Shown here in pieces: positions 37,055-51,035 of a DNA stretch of 64,000 bases. A program made the position numbers and the translations under genes. Position 1 is the stretch's first letter. The number at the start of each line of letters is the position of its first letter. This stretch comes from Archilochus colubris (taxonomy: Eukaryota > Chordata > Aves > Apodiformes > Trochilidae). The notes beneath the pieces are model-generated. The model ran no database searches and was not told the origin of the DNA. It saw only the letters and a program-made list of their open reading frames with translations. The DNA lies in the NCBI GenBank assembly GCA_023079485.1, contig CM041083.1, positions 154,708,552 to 154,772,551 on the forward strand. The letters are read 5' to 3'.

Positions 37055-38698
37055 TGGAATATGCAAGAAATGAGAATACACTCAAATTCCCTTTTTTTCA
37101 GTTATTCTTTTATATGAATCATAATTTCCTGAAAATAAGTTGTGCAGTAGCTGTAAAACCTGTTTAATGAAGTTCCAAAAATGACAAATACCAAATTAAT
37201 CCTTCTAATTTTAAAAACATGGGTTGCAAATTATTTCATATAACTTTGAACCTCCATGATTTAATTTAGTCAACCAAACTCCCTTCAGAGGAAACAAAGC
37301 TATGTTGATTTCCAAAAGGGAAGCATATGATATTTAACTTGGATAAGTTCTGATGTTAAAGGTAACTATAGAACTTGCATATTAATTTATATCTGAAGGA
37401 GGATGGGTTATAACTTGTATAAACACCAAATGCAACTCTTTGGAGTCTCAGCCTGAATCATTCCACCTAGCAAAAAGAGAGCAGGTAATTTCTGTGCCTC
37501 CCAGGAGCAGTTCATTTGATGTATCCTGAAGTATACTGCTAAGATGAGATGAGTAGCTCTCAGGAAGTGTCCATTTCTGTCTGTAAAAGGACATCAAGGT
37601 AATTAGATTGGATTTCAATATCTAACTTTAAAGCTATGTTAAATCAATATCTCTTATTGATTCTATAGTTATTTGTGTAAGAAAGCAGTGATGTAAAGAC
37701 AGTGGAGTCCTGCAGATCTTTCTAAATATAGATTTGTCAACAATTAATGGGATATACAGATACATATTCATCTTGGAAGTAAAACAGATGGCTTGAAAGG
37801 TGTAATTAACCAGAAATCCCTCATGAGATCCAGTCTGAACTGTGCCTCAGGTCAGCTACAGTCTTTGGTTCTTGATGCAGACTTGCACTTTTTTCTGTTT
37901 TTCTGTGGGTACCTTGTCTGATGAGACTAACAGACTTCACTGTATTTCCCATGCTCTAAATAAACATAATTCTATTAATTTAATAAGATGATTCCCTTCT
38001 ATTTCATTCACAGTTTTAAAAAACTCTGTAAAATAATTTTCGCTTCAACATTATCCTTTATTTTTAAAAAATTCTTTAACATGCCTGCTATTAACTTCCC
38101 TTTATCAACCAATCTCACTAGTACTTCTCAATTTTTCCCCTCTTATTTGATGTCAAGCTGCTTTGACTGAACTGTTTAACATGAGCATTTGCACTGGTTC
38201 CAGCTTAGAGAGTCAATTTTCCGCATAAGCAGCCCACACGGATCTGTGTTTTGAATGTGTGACTGAAATAGTGCTGATAAAATACCAGTGTTTTATCTGT
38301 TGCTGAACACTGCACAACATTGAGGCCTTTTCTGTTTCTCACTCTATCCTTGGCAAGTAAGCTTCACTTAAGCAAGCTGCTTGGAGAGGGCACAGCCAGG
38401 AGAGCTGACCTTGACTGACAAAAGGAATATTTCACACCATAAAACATAATGCTCAGTAATAAAAACTTTGGGGTGCTGGAGAAAGCAGGAGCCATTCCAA
38501 ATTATCCTTTGTGTAGAGAGTTACCAGGCATTGATATGTGTATGGAAGGTGGTAAGTGACTGTTTTCACATTGGTAATTTTTTTGTTTTGCCCTTTTTCC
38601 TCCCCTTCACTTATTAAAATGAATGATCTTCATCTATGAAGTATTTATCACTTTTTTTCCCCAGTATTCTCCAGCATCTTCCTGAGATCCAGGAGGGG

Positions 38699-38756
38699 TG
38701 ACTAAGTGAGCAGCTGGTGGGTGCTTAAGTGCTGGCTAAGGTCAACTCGCCACCCC
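38699..38756 (+). mobile_element. ERVL-like LTR end, short remnant
   Basis: The segment GAGCAGCTGGTGGGTG, then GTGCTGGCTAAGGTCAACTC and GCCACC, matches the terminal region I know from avian ERVL-type LTRs (a GTGGGCACCTGGCAGCC and CAAGGTCAACCCACC pattern). Only about 60 bases are left. Confidence 0.6.
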
Positions 38757-40618
38757 TAGCATTTCTAGATATTTAAACCAAAACATCAGGAAACTTAAAT
38801 ACCAACTGAAAGAAAATTATATATCTCTCTCTGGCTACATATGCACATACTGGTTTTCATTGTTTCTCTTGAAGGAAGCTACTCAACATTTTATCAGCTT
38901 TTATCAACTGCAAATAAACAAAGTGCCAAATCTTTACGTAAAGTTTATGGGTAGGAACTGTTGCTTTATTAATTCTAGTGTCCTACTTTCAGCACAGCAT
39001 AAAAGTCTACTTCAAAACATTCAGCTTCAGAGATTGCATCTTTCATTCTATTCAGCAGCAATTTAACCAATTTAGAGATAATAGGAATAAGAAAGTAGTA
39101 TTATGCCTTTTTACTCATTTCTATCAATTCAAAAGTAGTCCTAGAAAAAAGCCTAACTGGCTCTTCAAAAGGAATCTCATCACTTCATTGTTTCAAGGCA
39201 GTATTTCCTTCTTTTAATAATTACATCAATTATGTATTACAAGAAGCTATCCCACATAATTTTTTATTAAAATGTGAAAGCATGTGATACTAATATTGTG
39301 AGTATTAGAAATTAAGATGGGCCACTGACTATAAACTTAGTTTATTTGAGGTGAGTCTGCCTAGATTCTGTCCTGTAATGAGCAAGACCACAAATTCTGA
39401 ATGGCTATAAAGTCAAAATGTTTTGGAGGGGAGTGAATAAAAATTAGAAAGTCTTTGCCAGCTTTAAAAGAGAAAGTTAAATGTGGTCAGCAAACATAAA
39501 ATAAAAATAATATCAGTAAAAAATCTAGTGGAATTTAACAACTAAATTTTTAAATTTATGTTTACAGTTGTAATTTTAATTACTATAATTAAAATTAAAC
39601 AATTAATGCAAAAATAACTTCATTTGTTTTAATGGCTCAATTTTAATTTAATTACAGATGTAAGGGAGGAGGTTTTACTGATTTACTATCACATTCAAGT
39701 GAGCTTTTTAGAGTGCAAATATGTTCAAACATGTAACTAAAATTTCTTGAGGATCTCTTGGTTTTAGGTGGAATGAGCTCAAGTATATTGGAAATTAATT
39801 ATGTCTATCTTGGCTTCAATAATTTTTCTTCTTTTTATATGTTGAGGTGACTATTTCAGTAAAGTCTGATCCTCTGTGCTTTTTTTTACTTTTTATTTTT
39901 TTACTTGGGAGATCTCTGCCATACACTCTCAGTGAGTGTTTCAAATCTGGTTTCTCAAGTTGCTAAGACCTCTGAGTTCCTGCTGTGTACTAACACAGAC
40001 CACTTCAAAACTACACAAATCCATGGGCCATGGGGTAAAATCATCAAAGAATGACTATTGTGTATACTCTTACATCAGCTGCTGTTTAATTCTAAATGGA
40101 GGTCAAAAAATTACTTTCACAGAAGGATGAGAATATTCTGTAGTTTAAAAAGTGATTATATAAATTTCTCTCCAGCAATAATCATAGGATCTCCTGACAA
40201 TAAAGGTGCAAATGGTCACAATTTTATTCTTTTAGATTTAGGTCTGAATGTATACTTAAGCAGCAGGTTAAAACAGGACTAGTTCATCAGTTAAAACTGA
40301 AAATTCAACAGAGATTATCTAATTATCAACTGCAGCTATCTGCCCAGTGAACAGAGAAAGGCCTTATAAAACATATGCACTAGTAAAACTCTAATGTCTT
40401 CAGTTTTAGCAAAAACAATTCTGAACTCAGGCACTGAGCTAAATAAATCTGAAATTTTTAACAACTAGAGAAGAGAAATGATGGGATTATCATTGCATTC
40501 TTTATAGCTGACATACAGAGGTATTTTATATTTCTTTTCACTTAGTACTATAGATCTTATTATTTTCTTCACTCATTTGCCCTAAAAAATAGATGAGGCA
40601 CAGAAAAGATCAGGCTTG

Positions 40619-40680
40619 TATATGAGATATATACATATACATATCATACATACATACATATATATGTATATATCCCCCCC
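40619..40680 (+). repeat. ATAC/AT microsatellite
   Basis: ATAC and AT units in tandem, followed by a run of C. A simple repeat. Confidence 0.8.
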
Positions 40681-43600
40681 CTCAGAGTACCCCAAATGTA
40701 TTCTCTATTGTCACCAGGTCACTGAGAATATTCTAGAGACTAATGTTCTTGGTTTTGTTGTATGTATTTTTTTGGCTGCCTATGTGTTTGTTTCCTGCAA
40801 TATGAATAAAATCCATTAACTACCTGCATTTAGGAATGAAGTTATAAGATCTTTGAAAAACCTTGCAATTCATTTCTAAGCAATAGAGGGTCCTGCAAAC
40901 ACATCAAATATAATACTATATGCTCAATTAACAGATCAAATACTGCCTAAAATATCAACCCAGGCCTCTTAAGACACAATCAGAGCAGTCAGTATTACTC
41001 CTTGAGCAAACAGCACTTTTATCTAGAAGTGTAATGCTTCCCTGTGCAAATGATGGTAAAAGCCCCTGTAGAGAGTGAAAAGTCTGTCTGAAACCTCACT
41101 AAACACGAAGAAGACTCTTTTGGCATACTTTCATAAAGATAATAATTTTGCACATATATATAATTGTACATATTGAAAATAATTAAGCTTCAAACCTGCA
41201 CAATTTCTTTCACAGAGGAAATCTTAATGTCATAGTTTATGTATATATATGCTACTTAATGCACAACTTGGAAAGTGTTCAGACAAATCGATGATGAGGC
41301 ATTTTATAAGAACTTACGGTTTCTAGGAAGTGTCACAAATACTTTATTGAACAATTCTAAAATTAGACTGTATTGTATTTGCTGTACTTATACAATAAAC
41401 TTTTGACTATCTGCAGCAGGAAACTTAATATCAGGAGGAAAGGCACTCAGACTTTGTAAAATATAATTTAAAATGTTATTTATTAGAAGTAGAAATATTT
41501 ATAAAAATAAAAACAATAGAGAGAGAGAATTATATATTTCTTCAAGGGGGTGTGAATCCTGAGAAATACAGCATTGAACAGATCCTTCAGTCCTCAGGCA
41601 GCATAATAGGAAGACCCCATTTGTGGAAATGTTTAGGTCATTTTGGTTATTCAAGCTGTTACAGAATTTTCTTCCAAGAAAACATCTCAATTCATCATTT
41701 CCATGATCAAATACAAAGGATATTCTCATGAGAACTTCTTGCTAAAGGTAAAGCCGTACAGGTGACCTAATTGCCAGGACCATGTGGGAGCTTCTTTGTT
41801 ATAATGAGCTGGCTAATTTTATCCTGCAGATAAGGGATATGCTCTGCAAAGCAAAGTCCTGAGGGTGAAGCTGTACTTTCAGCACAGCACAGCAAAGGAC
41901 TGCACTGGCCTGGCCATCTAGTTCTTATGTGTATCGCTTTTTCTTGCTGTCTTCCTGTGAGAATCACTGAAACACCTCACTTGGACACAAACTTCTTCAC
42001 TATCTGCTGGAAAAGATTTTGGGTAATTTTTTGTTTTGTCCTGGAGACTGCACTGTCTCCAAATCTCACTATTGGTCAGTTGTTAAAAGGGATGGGAGTT
42101 ATCTTGTTCTACAAATCAAAAAGCTAAGAACTCTGTTCTTACCTTCCCCCTGTGCACAATAGAAGGGGATAAACACCCCCACAGTATATTTACATAGCTC
42201 ATTATGATAATGTGTGATATATTCTTTATTATCACTATTTACAAAGGACACTAAAATAATTTAGGTTATGCATTCATTTACAGTCAGGTGTGATGAATGC
42301 CACCTCAGTTCTATATGATACTGATTACATACAGATTTCTGCATTTTTTTTCTTTAAAAATGCAAGTCCATCTATCCTGGCTGTCTAAAGCCTTCTCATA
42401 ATTCAAGCTGAGACTTTAAAAACAAACAGCAAGTAAATAGAGACTTAAAGCATTGAAAGACCTTGAGAGTTTAAGAGTTTCATTGAAGAATACAATGTGG
42501 CTAGTGGAAAGTTTTATACTTCATCAACTTTGTGCTTCTGAATTTTGAAGTTACCTGGAGATGGACTTTTTTTATCTTTAGTTTTTATTGTCCTTTGAAT
42601 GAAAAATTCTACGTTTCCCATGATACTGTAGTAATGTTCAATCTACAGCATTGTGATCAGGAAACTAGGACCATAATAACTACATTTTCATGTCTACCCA
42701 ATAGAAACACATATTTTCATGGCACACTAACTGGTAAATTCCTTAGCAGTGTAAGCAAACTAATAATACTCTGAAAAACAGAATTTAAGTGGCTTATGCT
42801 ATGAAAATTATTGTGTTCTTACTTTAAAATTATGATAGTATATCTAAAAATAAACTACCTTTAAGGTCTTAATTTGGAGAACACTAAATAAATAAAAGCT
42901 TTAGTAAATTTTACAATTCTTCAGGCACAGCTTAAAAAAATTCTGTTACTTTGCAGATATTCCTCTTTATGAAATTATTTGAGAGCTAGATTACAGACTA
43001 GTGATGTAGTTCATTGACTCTGTAGCTGACTTGATTTACAGTAGTGAAGAATATGACCAAGTAGATTTCTCACTCTGTGACATCAGTATTAAGATTTGTT
43101 TATCTTATTTTTATCTATCTATTTAAAAAAAAACCAAAAATTTAATCTATGCTCTTCCATACAGGAAGAGTCACCACTGGACTGTAATCATACCAGATAA
43201 AAAGCAAGATATACACTTTACTAAACCTGTTTTAGACCAGTGTGTATCTTGGTTAATAATCAGAGTGCATTTCCTGAAGGAAAAAAACAATGAAAAAAGA
43301 AAAATCTGAATTGTTCTTCTTTTATTTAATAATTTAACTGAAATTCTTTAATTAACTTCTAATGTGGATTCCACTTGCTTTCCATATGGACTTCTTCACA
43401 AAATCAAAGCTGGCCTGCTGTGCAAAATAGTAATGCCTGTTGCTCATGCTTATTTGGTTATTTCCTAACCTAATATTGGTTTTTAAATAGTGTCTGTTAT
43501 GTAACACTTTAAGTAAAAAAAAGATTGAGATGGTCCAGCTTCAGTATACAAACATCAGTGTCTGAAACCTGTAAGAATTGCTTATAGTCCTAGGAAGGGG

Positions 43601-45670
43601 ATGCCCAAATGACATTAACAGGATAAAAACAAGAAGCACATGTGAAAATATTGTTCAGGACAAAAGGTAATATGCATTCTGCATGAGTTTAAGAATTTAT
43701 GTCTAATTGATGTTTGAGCAATGTAATAAATATAGAAGAAATAGGTGCAGTTACAATTCCAATGAAAAAAACCTGAGAGAATATTGACTCAATAAAGGAA
43801 GCAGAAAATATACATTAATTTGCTACTACTTCGCCCTTTCTTCTCATTTTATGCTCACTTTCCCCCTGTTCCACTGGCTGCTAAGATCAAGAGCATCAGT
43901 CTTCTTAGTAAAGGATAAGGGGTTATAACAACTTAGCCGAGGTTTTTGCTAGAAGAAATAAGTTATTAAATGGTTTGTGGGGTTCTTCGGACTTGGTCTT
44001 TTGATGTGTCTCTTCTCTACTTTTTCTCTGAAGTTGTTTCTAACTGGCTCACACAGGTACTCCTGCATTTATCAGCTTTTGACCAGTGTGATTCCATGGT
44101 TTGGAACCTCTAATGTCACCAGCAGTTCTCCCCATGCAGAACTGCAATAGATTTTAAACAAATTTAGTCAATAGCTACTTGGTTGTTGGATAAATGCTGT
44201 CACAAGGAATACAAATTAACATCAGCTCAGGACAAGACAAATGCAAGAGAGTCCTGAGAGCCAGAATTACCAGGTCAGTTTAAAGCCTGAGGCTTTTTAC
44301 AAGTAATGACAAAACTTCGTATTTCCTGGGTTATGGAAAGGCTAAGCTTAGGCAATTCTGCTCTGCTGTGTATTGTACTGATCTGTGCATGAAAATAGAT
44401 TCCAGGAAGAGCAGAAAATTTGACTTCATCGACCTTTTTTTCCCTTACCTCCTTGTACAGCTGAGAATTACCAACCTTTGGGGTTGCTCAAGTTGATATG
44501 ATCTATCCCTTCAGAGAAATTTATTAGCAACTTGAAGAGCTTTGGTAATTTTTAAAATTAAATAAGATACATCACATAAATTAATACTACATGAGCAGGT
44601 ATGCTCAAAGAACAGGGTGACATTTGTCATTTACAGTCCTTAGAATTATGAACCCAAAACATGCAAAAATAAACAATTTCAATTAATCATGAGTCAGATA
44701 CAACAATTTTAATACTTGTTTATCAACTGCAAAAGAAGGTATTTTGGACTGTCTGAAAAAAATGAGATTTAGTGGAAAAAAAGAATGAATACAAAACTAT
44801 TTAGGAGACTTTGGTTTTCTTCTTTGTCAGAAGACAACTGAAAAGAAGGAGTTATGCATTTTGAAGACATATGAAGATTAAATAAAAGTTTAATGGAAAT
44901 ATTAGGTTAGTTCATTTTGAAATTCTTTAGACACCCAAAACATTTCCTTTTGATGAAATTTCATTTTTTGTATTTTTTTTAATAGCAAGATCTCTTTATT
45001 ATTGAATCATTGAGTGATTTATCTACATACCCTAGTTCCCAGTTTTCTGGAACAAAAATTTACAAATACCTATGTGCAGGCTATGTAATGTACTTTCTGG
45101 GCCTAAATATATGTAATTTATACAGGGAAGACACCAAACATTTAACATGGATATTTCTTTTGGTTTGCTTTTTTTTTTCCCCTTTTAAATTGACTTGATG
45201 TATGAAAACTTAAGTCTTTTACAGTCACTTTCTGAAGAACTGGACTTTCTATGACCTATTTATTGAAAATAATTACCAAGAGTCAGTAATTAACAGCTAC
45301 TTTGTACTTTATTTTAATTTCAGTGTTATATTGGCCAAAACATTTATTGCTTCAAAACCACAATTAATTTGTTGGTACCTTTCCATGAACAGTATCACCA
45401 TAAAATAAAAAACTCCACTTTGAAAAAAGTGACTAATGTTCAGAAAATTGAGATGAAGATATAATCCACTATAAACACACTTGGGATTGCACTCCTCAAT
45501 AATTCATAAATAATCAACTGGCTTCCGACCTAATCTTTTTTACAACATCTCTAATGATTTAACAACTAATATTTGCAAAGGGATTTCACTGGAAGAAGCC
45601 TATATTTTCCTAAAGCAAATAATTCAAGAAAATTTATCATTTAGAAATAGATATGGTAAGGACTGGGAAA

Positions 45671-45709
45671 GCCAATATAATATAGAAATGCCAATATAAT
45701 ATGGAAATT
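45671..45709 (+). repeat. Tandem duplication, ~20-bp unit
   Basis: GCCAATATAATATAGAAAT is followed directly by a second copy with one changed base. A small recent-looking tandem duplication in unique DNA. Confidence 0.8.
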
Positions 45710-47694
45710 ATTCTGTACTATGCTGCAACTACTGTAATGGTGAAGATGTAGCACTCCTGTAGGAAAAATTATACCAATTACCTTTTCATCTAGCATAAGT
45801 AGTTCTGAGTTTGAACATTTTGACTCTAATAGCTGAAATCATTAATTGTTGTGGAAAAAATTGCCAGCATCAACATAACTGTCATAATTTATTATACAAA
45901 CCAATACTATTGAACAAAAATTATTTCATCTTAATTTTAAAAGGTATATCTGTAAACCTTTCAGAAATAAAGCTATGCATTGTGTTTTGTAAGCTATGCA
46001 AAAAAATCATTCCAGCTGAGAAAGTACATGTGTCTATGTGTATGCACACTCATGCATGAGTATCATCTTCTAATACATAAGCTACTTTTCTGCAAAATTA
46101 ATAGAGAGATGGTTTGGAGCCAGATGTGAGACCTGTCGGTGCGTGTGCATTCCGATGACATATTCCTTTTAGAACTAGAGGTGAAATGTATTATGCAAAA
46201 CAGTCTTATCAGTTTTGCAAAGATGTTTTTACAAAGATGCTTCTACAAAGCATCTGTTTAAGAAGATTAGCTATTTGGAATCTCTTTTCCAATGCAGAAA
46301 ATTATCATTATGTTCAGCACTTAATCTACAATTTTGATTAAAAAAAATATTAATGCGGACGAAGAATTCATGTCTTGAAATTAGAAACTGGATGGACTGG
46401 TTCAGAAATTCCTAAAGGCTTCAATATGCATTTCTCAGTTTTATGACATAAAAACACAGTTTACATACTTTATGTCACAATCCTGGTTTTAGAATTGTCT
46501 TATAACAATTTGAATATCAAAGAAGTGTGATATATTTCATTGTCAAGATAAAAATGAAATATTTTATTTTTTAAACCACTTTAATTACATTTACTAAATG
46601 ACATTTGAAGGATACAGGTTAAGCTCTTTATCTTCAACCAGCCTTTAAACTACTGTGAAGGAGGATGTAATCTCTGGGTTTTTTTCCCTCCCCTTCAAGG
46701 GTACCTTTGTCTCTTATATCACCTCTGCCTTCTGTTTTACCTTTTTATAGTGCTGGAAGGATGATCCCTGCCATGTGAATCACAAGTGAAATCTCCATGG
46801 ATTTTCATAAAGTATTTTTACTGCAAGATTGGCTCTTATATCTGAAAGACTTCCAAATTCCAGCTTCTTTTTAAAATATGGCTCTGACACTGCCATAAGT
46901 ATTAGTTAAGTGCATTAATAAAGTGAAGAAATGTTATAAAGCAAGTCCAAGAAAAAAGTAACATAAATGAGGTAAGCATCATAAGCACTACTGCTATGCA
47001 AAATTCACAATAGGAACTAGAATCAATATCATAATTTTCAGAACACAGAAATAAGTAAATTTATTTCAAGAAGTTTTTTGTTTGGTTTTTTTTTATTAGA
47101 TGGTGTATGTAAAGGGCATAACTGTTTGCTTGTTATCTCAAAAAATATTATTCTCAGAACAATATCAAATACATTTTCATGTTACAGCATTCTTCCTCAT
47201 TGTTTTTCTCTCAGTATTTTCTTCCTCGTTTGTATGATCCTTAAAAAGTTATTTTTTAATTGTCTGTTTCCAAGAATGAATGTTGCCATTTGCTTTTAAA
47301 ACAAAACTTCAGACTCTTTTAGATAAATAATAATTGTCAATTAAACTGTAACAACCTTTTTAAAAACCCATTATCCAATGCATACATTATCTCATTAGTC
47401 TACAATTTTCAGCAACTTTCATGATTTGGTCTTATATATTCCCTCTAGAAAGAAGTTAATATTTACCCAGCATTTAAATGAACATTTTTGTTAATGTGAA
47501 TCAAATTCCAGTATTTCATATTTAACAGTGGGATACTGTGTGTTTATGAAGCATTGTTTAGACAGCAAAGAAAGTCTCACAGCTGCAGGCTCTGGTACTC
47601 ATTACATCCTGCTAAGACAACGTGTCTAGGTGAAAGCAACTCAGAAGACTTCTGAGGAATGTAAAAGATAATATTTTAAATTTACATGATCAAA

Positions 47695-48800
47695 AAACCA
47701 ATGGGATGATATGTACTTCTAGACGTTACTCCCAAGGCTGGCCGGAGTTGTGTACAGTAATGGAAGCCCTGGCACTGGTGGATCCTGGAGAACTGGTGAT
47801 GGTAGAGTTCAAGATAATGACAGGAGCAAGTAATAGCAGAGCAGCAGAATCAGAACATGTTTCAAGAGGGCAGATTTTGGTTTGTTAAGAGAATTGCTTG
47901 ACAAGATCCAGTAGGAAATTGCTCTGAATGGAAAAGAGGCCCAGGAGAGCTGCTTGAACTTCAGGAGCAACCTCCTCTGAGCTCAAGAGCAATTTATTCC
48001 TCAGAGGAAGTCAGACAAGTATGGCAGAAGAGCAGCAAGGTCCAGACAATGATTGCCTAACTGAGCTTGAATACAGAAGTGAAGCACACAGCAGGTAGAA
48101 GCAGAGATGATAGGTATAAAGAGGAATCTCCCAAATGTGTTGGTGTGATGTTAAGAAAGCCAAAACTAGCATGAAGCTGAAATTAGCAAGGAATAGAGGC
48201 TTGCCAGTATGACACACATACAAGAAGTGCTGGAAGGAGGATCCAGGGAACTACAGGGATGTCAGCCTGACCTCATTGCCCAGAAAAAAATTACAGAGAA
48301 GTTCATTGGAACTGAGCCTGAAGGAGAGAAGACTCACCACTGGTCAGTGAAGGCTGGGTTAGAGATCACTTATTCAAATTGAATACACACAAGTCCATGG
48401 GTCCTGATGGCCAGGTGTTTAGAGATCTGGCTGATGTTATCACCCTACCACTCTCCATCATTTTTGAAAGACCATGACAAACAGGAGAGGTGCCATATCT
48501 TAGACAGGTTTACTCTTCACTTAGAAAAAAATGGATGGATGGCCAGATCCAGAGATTTGTGATGAACAGAGTCACACCCTGTGGTCACCAGTGGTATCCC
48601 CTAGGCATCTCCCCGACACTCTTATTTTGTGGGCTGGTCTTGTTTGATATATTTATCAACAATCTAAATGAAGAGTATTTTTTTTGTTTGCTTGTTATGT
48701 TTTGGTTGTTTTGTTTTGTTTTTCCTGGTTTAATTGTTGGACACAGTCATCTTAGAGGTCTTTTCCAACCAGGACACTTCTGTGATGCTGTGAATTAGGT
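47695..48800 (+). mobile_element. CR1 LINE, decayed ORF2 to 3' end, + strand
   Basis: An old CR1 copy broken by many stops and frame changes. In order it shows a late endonuclease-region remnant (VEFKIMTGASNSRA near 47800), the linker between endonuclease and reverse transcriptase (GAGCAACCTCCTCTGAGCTC region near 47970), the start of the reverse transcriptase (WKEDPGNYRDVSLTS near 48235), the DIFINNLNE segment near 48650, and a 3' end TAGAGGTCTTTTCCAACC at about 48751-48770. A large part between the RT core and the 3' end is deleted. A (TTTG)-like T/G stretch interrupts it at about 48680-48730. Confidence 0.85.
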
Positions 48801-48819
48801 TTATTCTGAGTATGTTGCC

Positions 48820-48930
48820 AATGAGAACAAATTTAAGAAAAACTTGCCCAGATACTCAGTGGGGTAAGGGAAGCGGCAACAAAGGATGTGGAGAAGGATG
48901 GAGTACTTAATTTCTTTTTTTTTTCCTCCC
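48820..48930 (+). mobile_element. CR1 LINE scrap (endonuclease/RT linker), + strand
   Basis: The segment CTTGCCCAGATACTCAGTGG to GGAGTACTTAATTTC corresponds to the CR1 ORF2 linker reading about KDVEKDGVLNFF, the same place as - strand 52900-52970 in the large CR1 at 51-54 kb. It lies 3' of the copy ending at 48800, so it is a separate insertion or a rearranged piece. Reading frames are broken. Confidence 0.65.
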
Positions 48931-49210
48931 AGTTTTAACTGGGGTCCATAGGGCAGGCATCAACAGCCCTCACTATCCCTGCCCAGCCCTCTTGAGTCTC
49001 CCCCAACTCTGCCCATGGCTCAAGTTCCCATTTCAACCCTTTTAGGGCCATCAGACTGTGCCCTAGAAACAATGCAGCAAGGCCAGTCTCCAGTTCCTCA
49101 ACAATCCTGTCCTGCCTGTCCTACCCATCCCATCCTGAAGGTTCCTTGTACCTGGACCCATATTTTACCAAACCTCCACCTCTTTAAAGATCTCTCTCAT
49201 TTCTAATGGT
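48931..49210. other. C-rich unassigned block
   Basis: About 280 bases markedly richer in C than either flank, with many CCC and CTCC runs. A 63-codon proline-rich + frame (49015-49206) reflects that composition. It may be a repeat family I cannot name, or the continuation of the CR1 scrap to its left. Confidence 0.45.
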
Positions 49211-50415
49211 GGTTTAAACAGCTTATTGTTTTATTTTATATGCTCATTCCCTTGTGTATTCAATATCAAGATGAATCATTAGAATGATAAAACTAAAACT
49301 TGGATCCTTCAGATATCTATACATATATTTGAGTGTGCTTAGTTCCATTCATATCATTGGTTGACTTTGTTATACTATCACTCATGGTAAAGTTAATCAT
49401 ATGTATCTCCATGATTCTGTGAACTCTATGTCTTCTCTCTTTTATAATTTTAATTTTATAAATCTATTAAAATGAATACAGATTTAGATTTTATATATGT
49501 ATAAAAAATATATGAAAACAAATGCAAAACACTGCTCTGTTGCCTCTTCATGACTCTGCTGAAAACAATAAAGTTGCATAGCAGTACACCTTAACATCTA
49601 TTCTGGAAATGCAAAATCAGAAAAACTTTTCATGTACTAGGTTTGAATTTCTGATCTTTCAGATTAAGGTCAAACAACACCATGAAATCTTTAATCCTGA
49701 CCTTTTTTGAATTATAAAACTTGAAACTTTTCCCAGTTGTACCTCTTCTGAACTCAAGTAATTTTTATTTGCACAGGCAATAACTTGTGCTTGGATGAAT
49801 AGAATCTCCCTGAAAGGCAGCCATTCTTTATTTAAAGATTTCTACAGACAGAGTAATCAACTTCATCCCTTGGTAGCTTGTTTCAGTAATTAATTGCCCT
49901 TGTTGATAAAAGTTGTGTCTGAATTCTAACTGGAATTTATCTGGTTTCAGCTTCCAGGCAAATGTCCTTTACAGGCCTTTTTACGACAGAGTGAAACCCT
50001 CTAGCACTGGGCATTTTACCCCTGCATAAGAATTTATTACTGTAATCAAATCAGTTAATCTTTTTGAGCAATCAGACAATGCTCTAAATCTTTGACCATG
50101 AGCCATTTTGTTCAACTCTTGGATATGTCTCACTCTTCTGAGTAGCTGTAATAACAAATGATCAATACTCTTTTTTCTGGCTCAACTGTTTCTCCTTATT
50201 TTTTATTGTTAATATTTGACTATTTTGATTCATCAGACTTTTTTTTTTTTCCAATTGCTAGAATTCGAGATTAATTACTATGAAATACCCAGTATTGGTT
50301 GTCTCACAACCTTTCTGGGAAAAGTATAATCAGAAAATTAATTCCTACCACTGGCTACTGTTCTAGGTTTGTCATTTAGTAATTTTTTAATCTACTGGTC
50401 TTCATATGGGTTTTG
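49211..50415. other. Unique AT-rich DNA, no gene
   Basis: I see no gene, transposon or notable repeat here other than short T runs near 50239. Confidence 0.65.
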
Positions 50416-51035
50416 TTTGAAAGGATCTTAAAGGTCAACTAGTTCCAACCCTGTAGCATAGGCACAGACATCTTCCACTGCATGAGGCTGCTCAAAGCCC
50501 GAGCCAATCTGTACATGAATGGTTCCAGGGAGGGGCCATCTGTAACTCCTCTGGGAAAAGTCTTTCAGGGTATTACCACCTTCACAGGAAATAATTTCTT
50601 CCTAATATCTCATCTAATTCTACCCTCTTCCAGTCATAAAAACCACTACCCCTTTGTCCTGTCAATACACATCCTTGTAAAAAGTACCTCTTCAGGTTTT
50701 CTTCTTGCCCCCTTCAGGTACTGCAAGGCCACTAGGTCTTCCAAGAGCCTTCTCTTCTGCAGGCTGAATAACCCCAAATCTCTCAACCTGTCTTCACAGA
50801 AGAAATGCTGCGGTCCTCTGATCATCTTTGTGGCCCTTCTCTGCATTCATTCCAACAGCTTCAAGTCCTTGTTGCGTTTGTAACCCCTGAGCTGGACTCA
50901 GAACTCCAGATAGGGTCTCATGAGAGTGAAGTAGAGGGGGAGAATCACCTCCTTCAACTTGCTGGCCACAATTCTTTCTATGCAGCCCAGGGTACTGTAA
51001 ACTTTCTGGGCTGCAAGATCACATTTCCAGTTCAG
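50416..51035 (-). mobile_element. CR1 LINE, 3' portion, - strand (element 1 of cluster)
   Basis: The reversed 3' end begins near 50425 (AAGGATCTTAAAGGTCAACT). The - strand frame 50646-50846 reads as the CR1 ORF2 C-terminus (RRATKMIRGPQHF, then RLRDLGLFSLQKRRLLEDL). It is 5'-truncated at about 51035, exactly where the reversed 3' end of the next CR1 begins, so the two are tandem and on the same strand. Confidence 0.92.

Larger units (their letters stand above)
34558..47694. other. Long unique AT-rich stretch, no gene
   Basis: About 13 kb with no recognised gene and only one small transposon scrap (38699-38756). It contains AT and ATAC microsatellites (about 35478-35520 and 40619-40680), an A20(CAAA)n run at 37007-37054 and a 20-bp tandem duplication at about 45671-45709. 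A 123-codon - strand frame (34808-35179) has no domain I recognise. The less AT-rich part at 38160-38540 could be conserved non-coding sequence. Confidence 0.6.
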
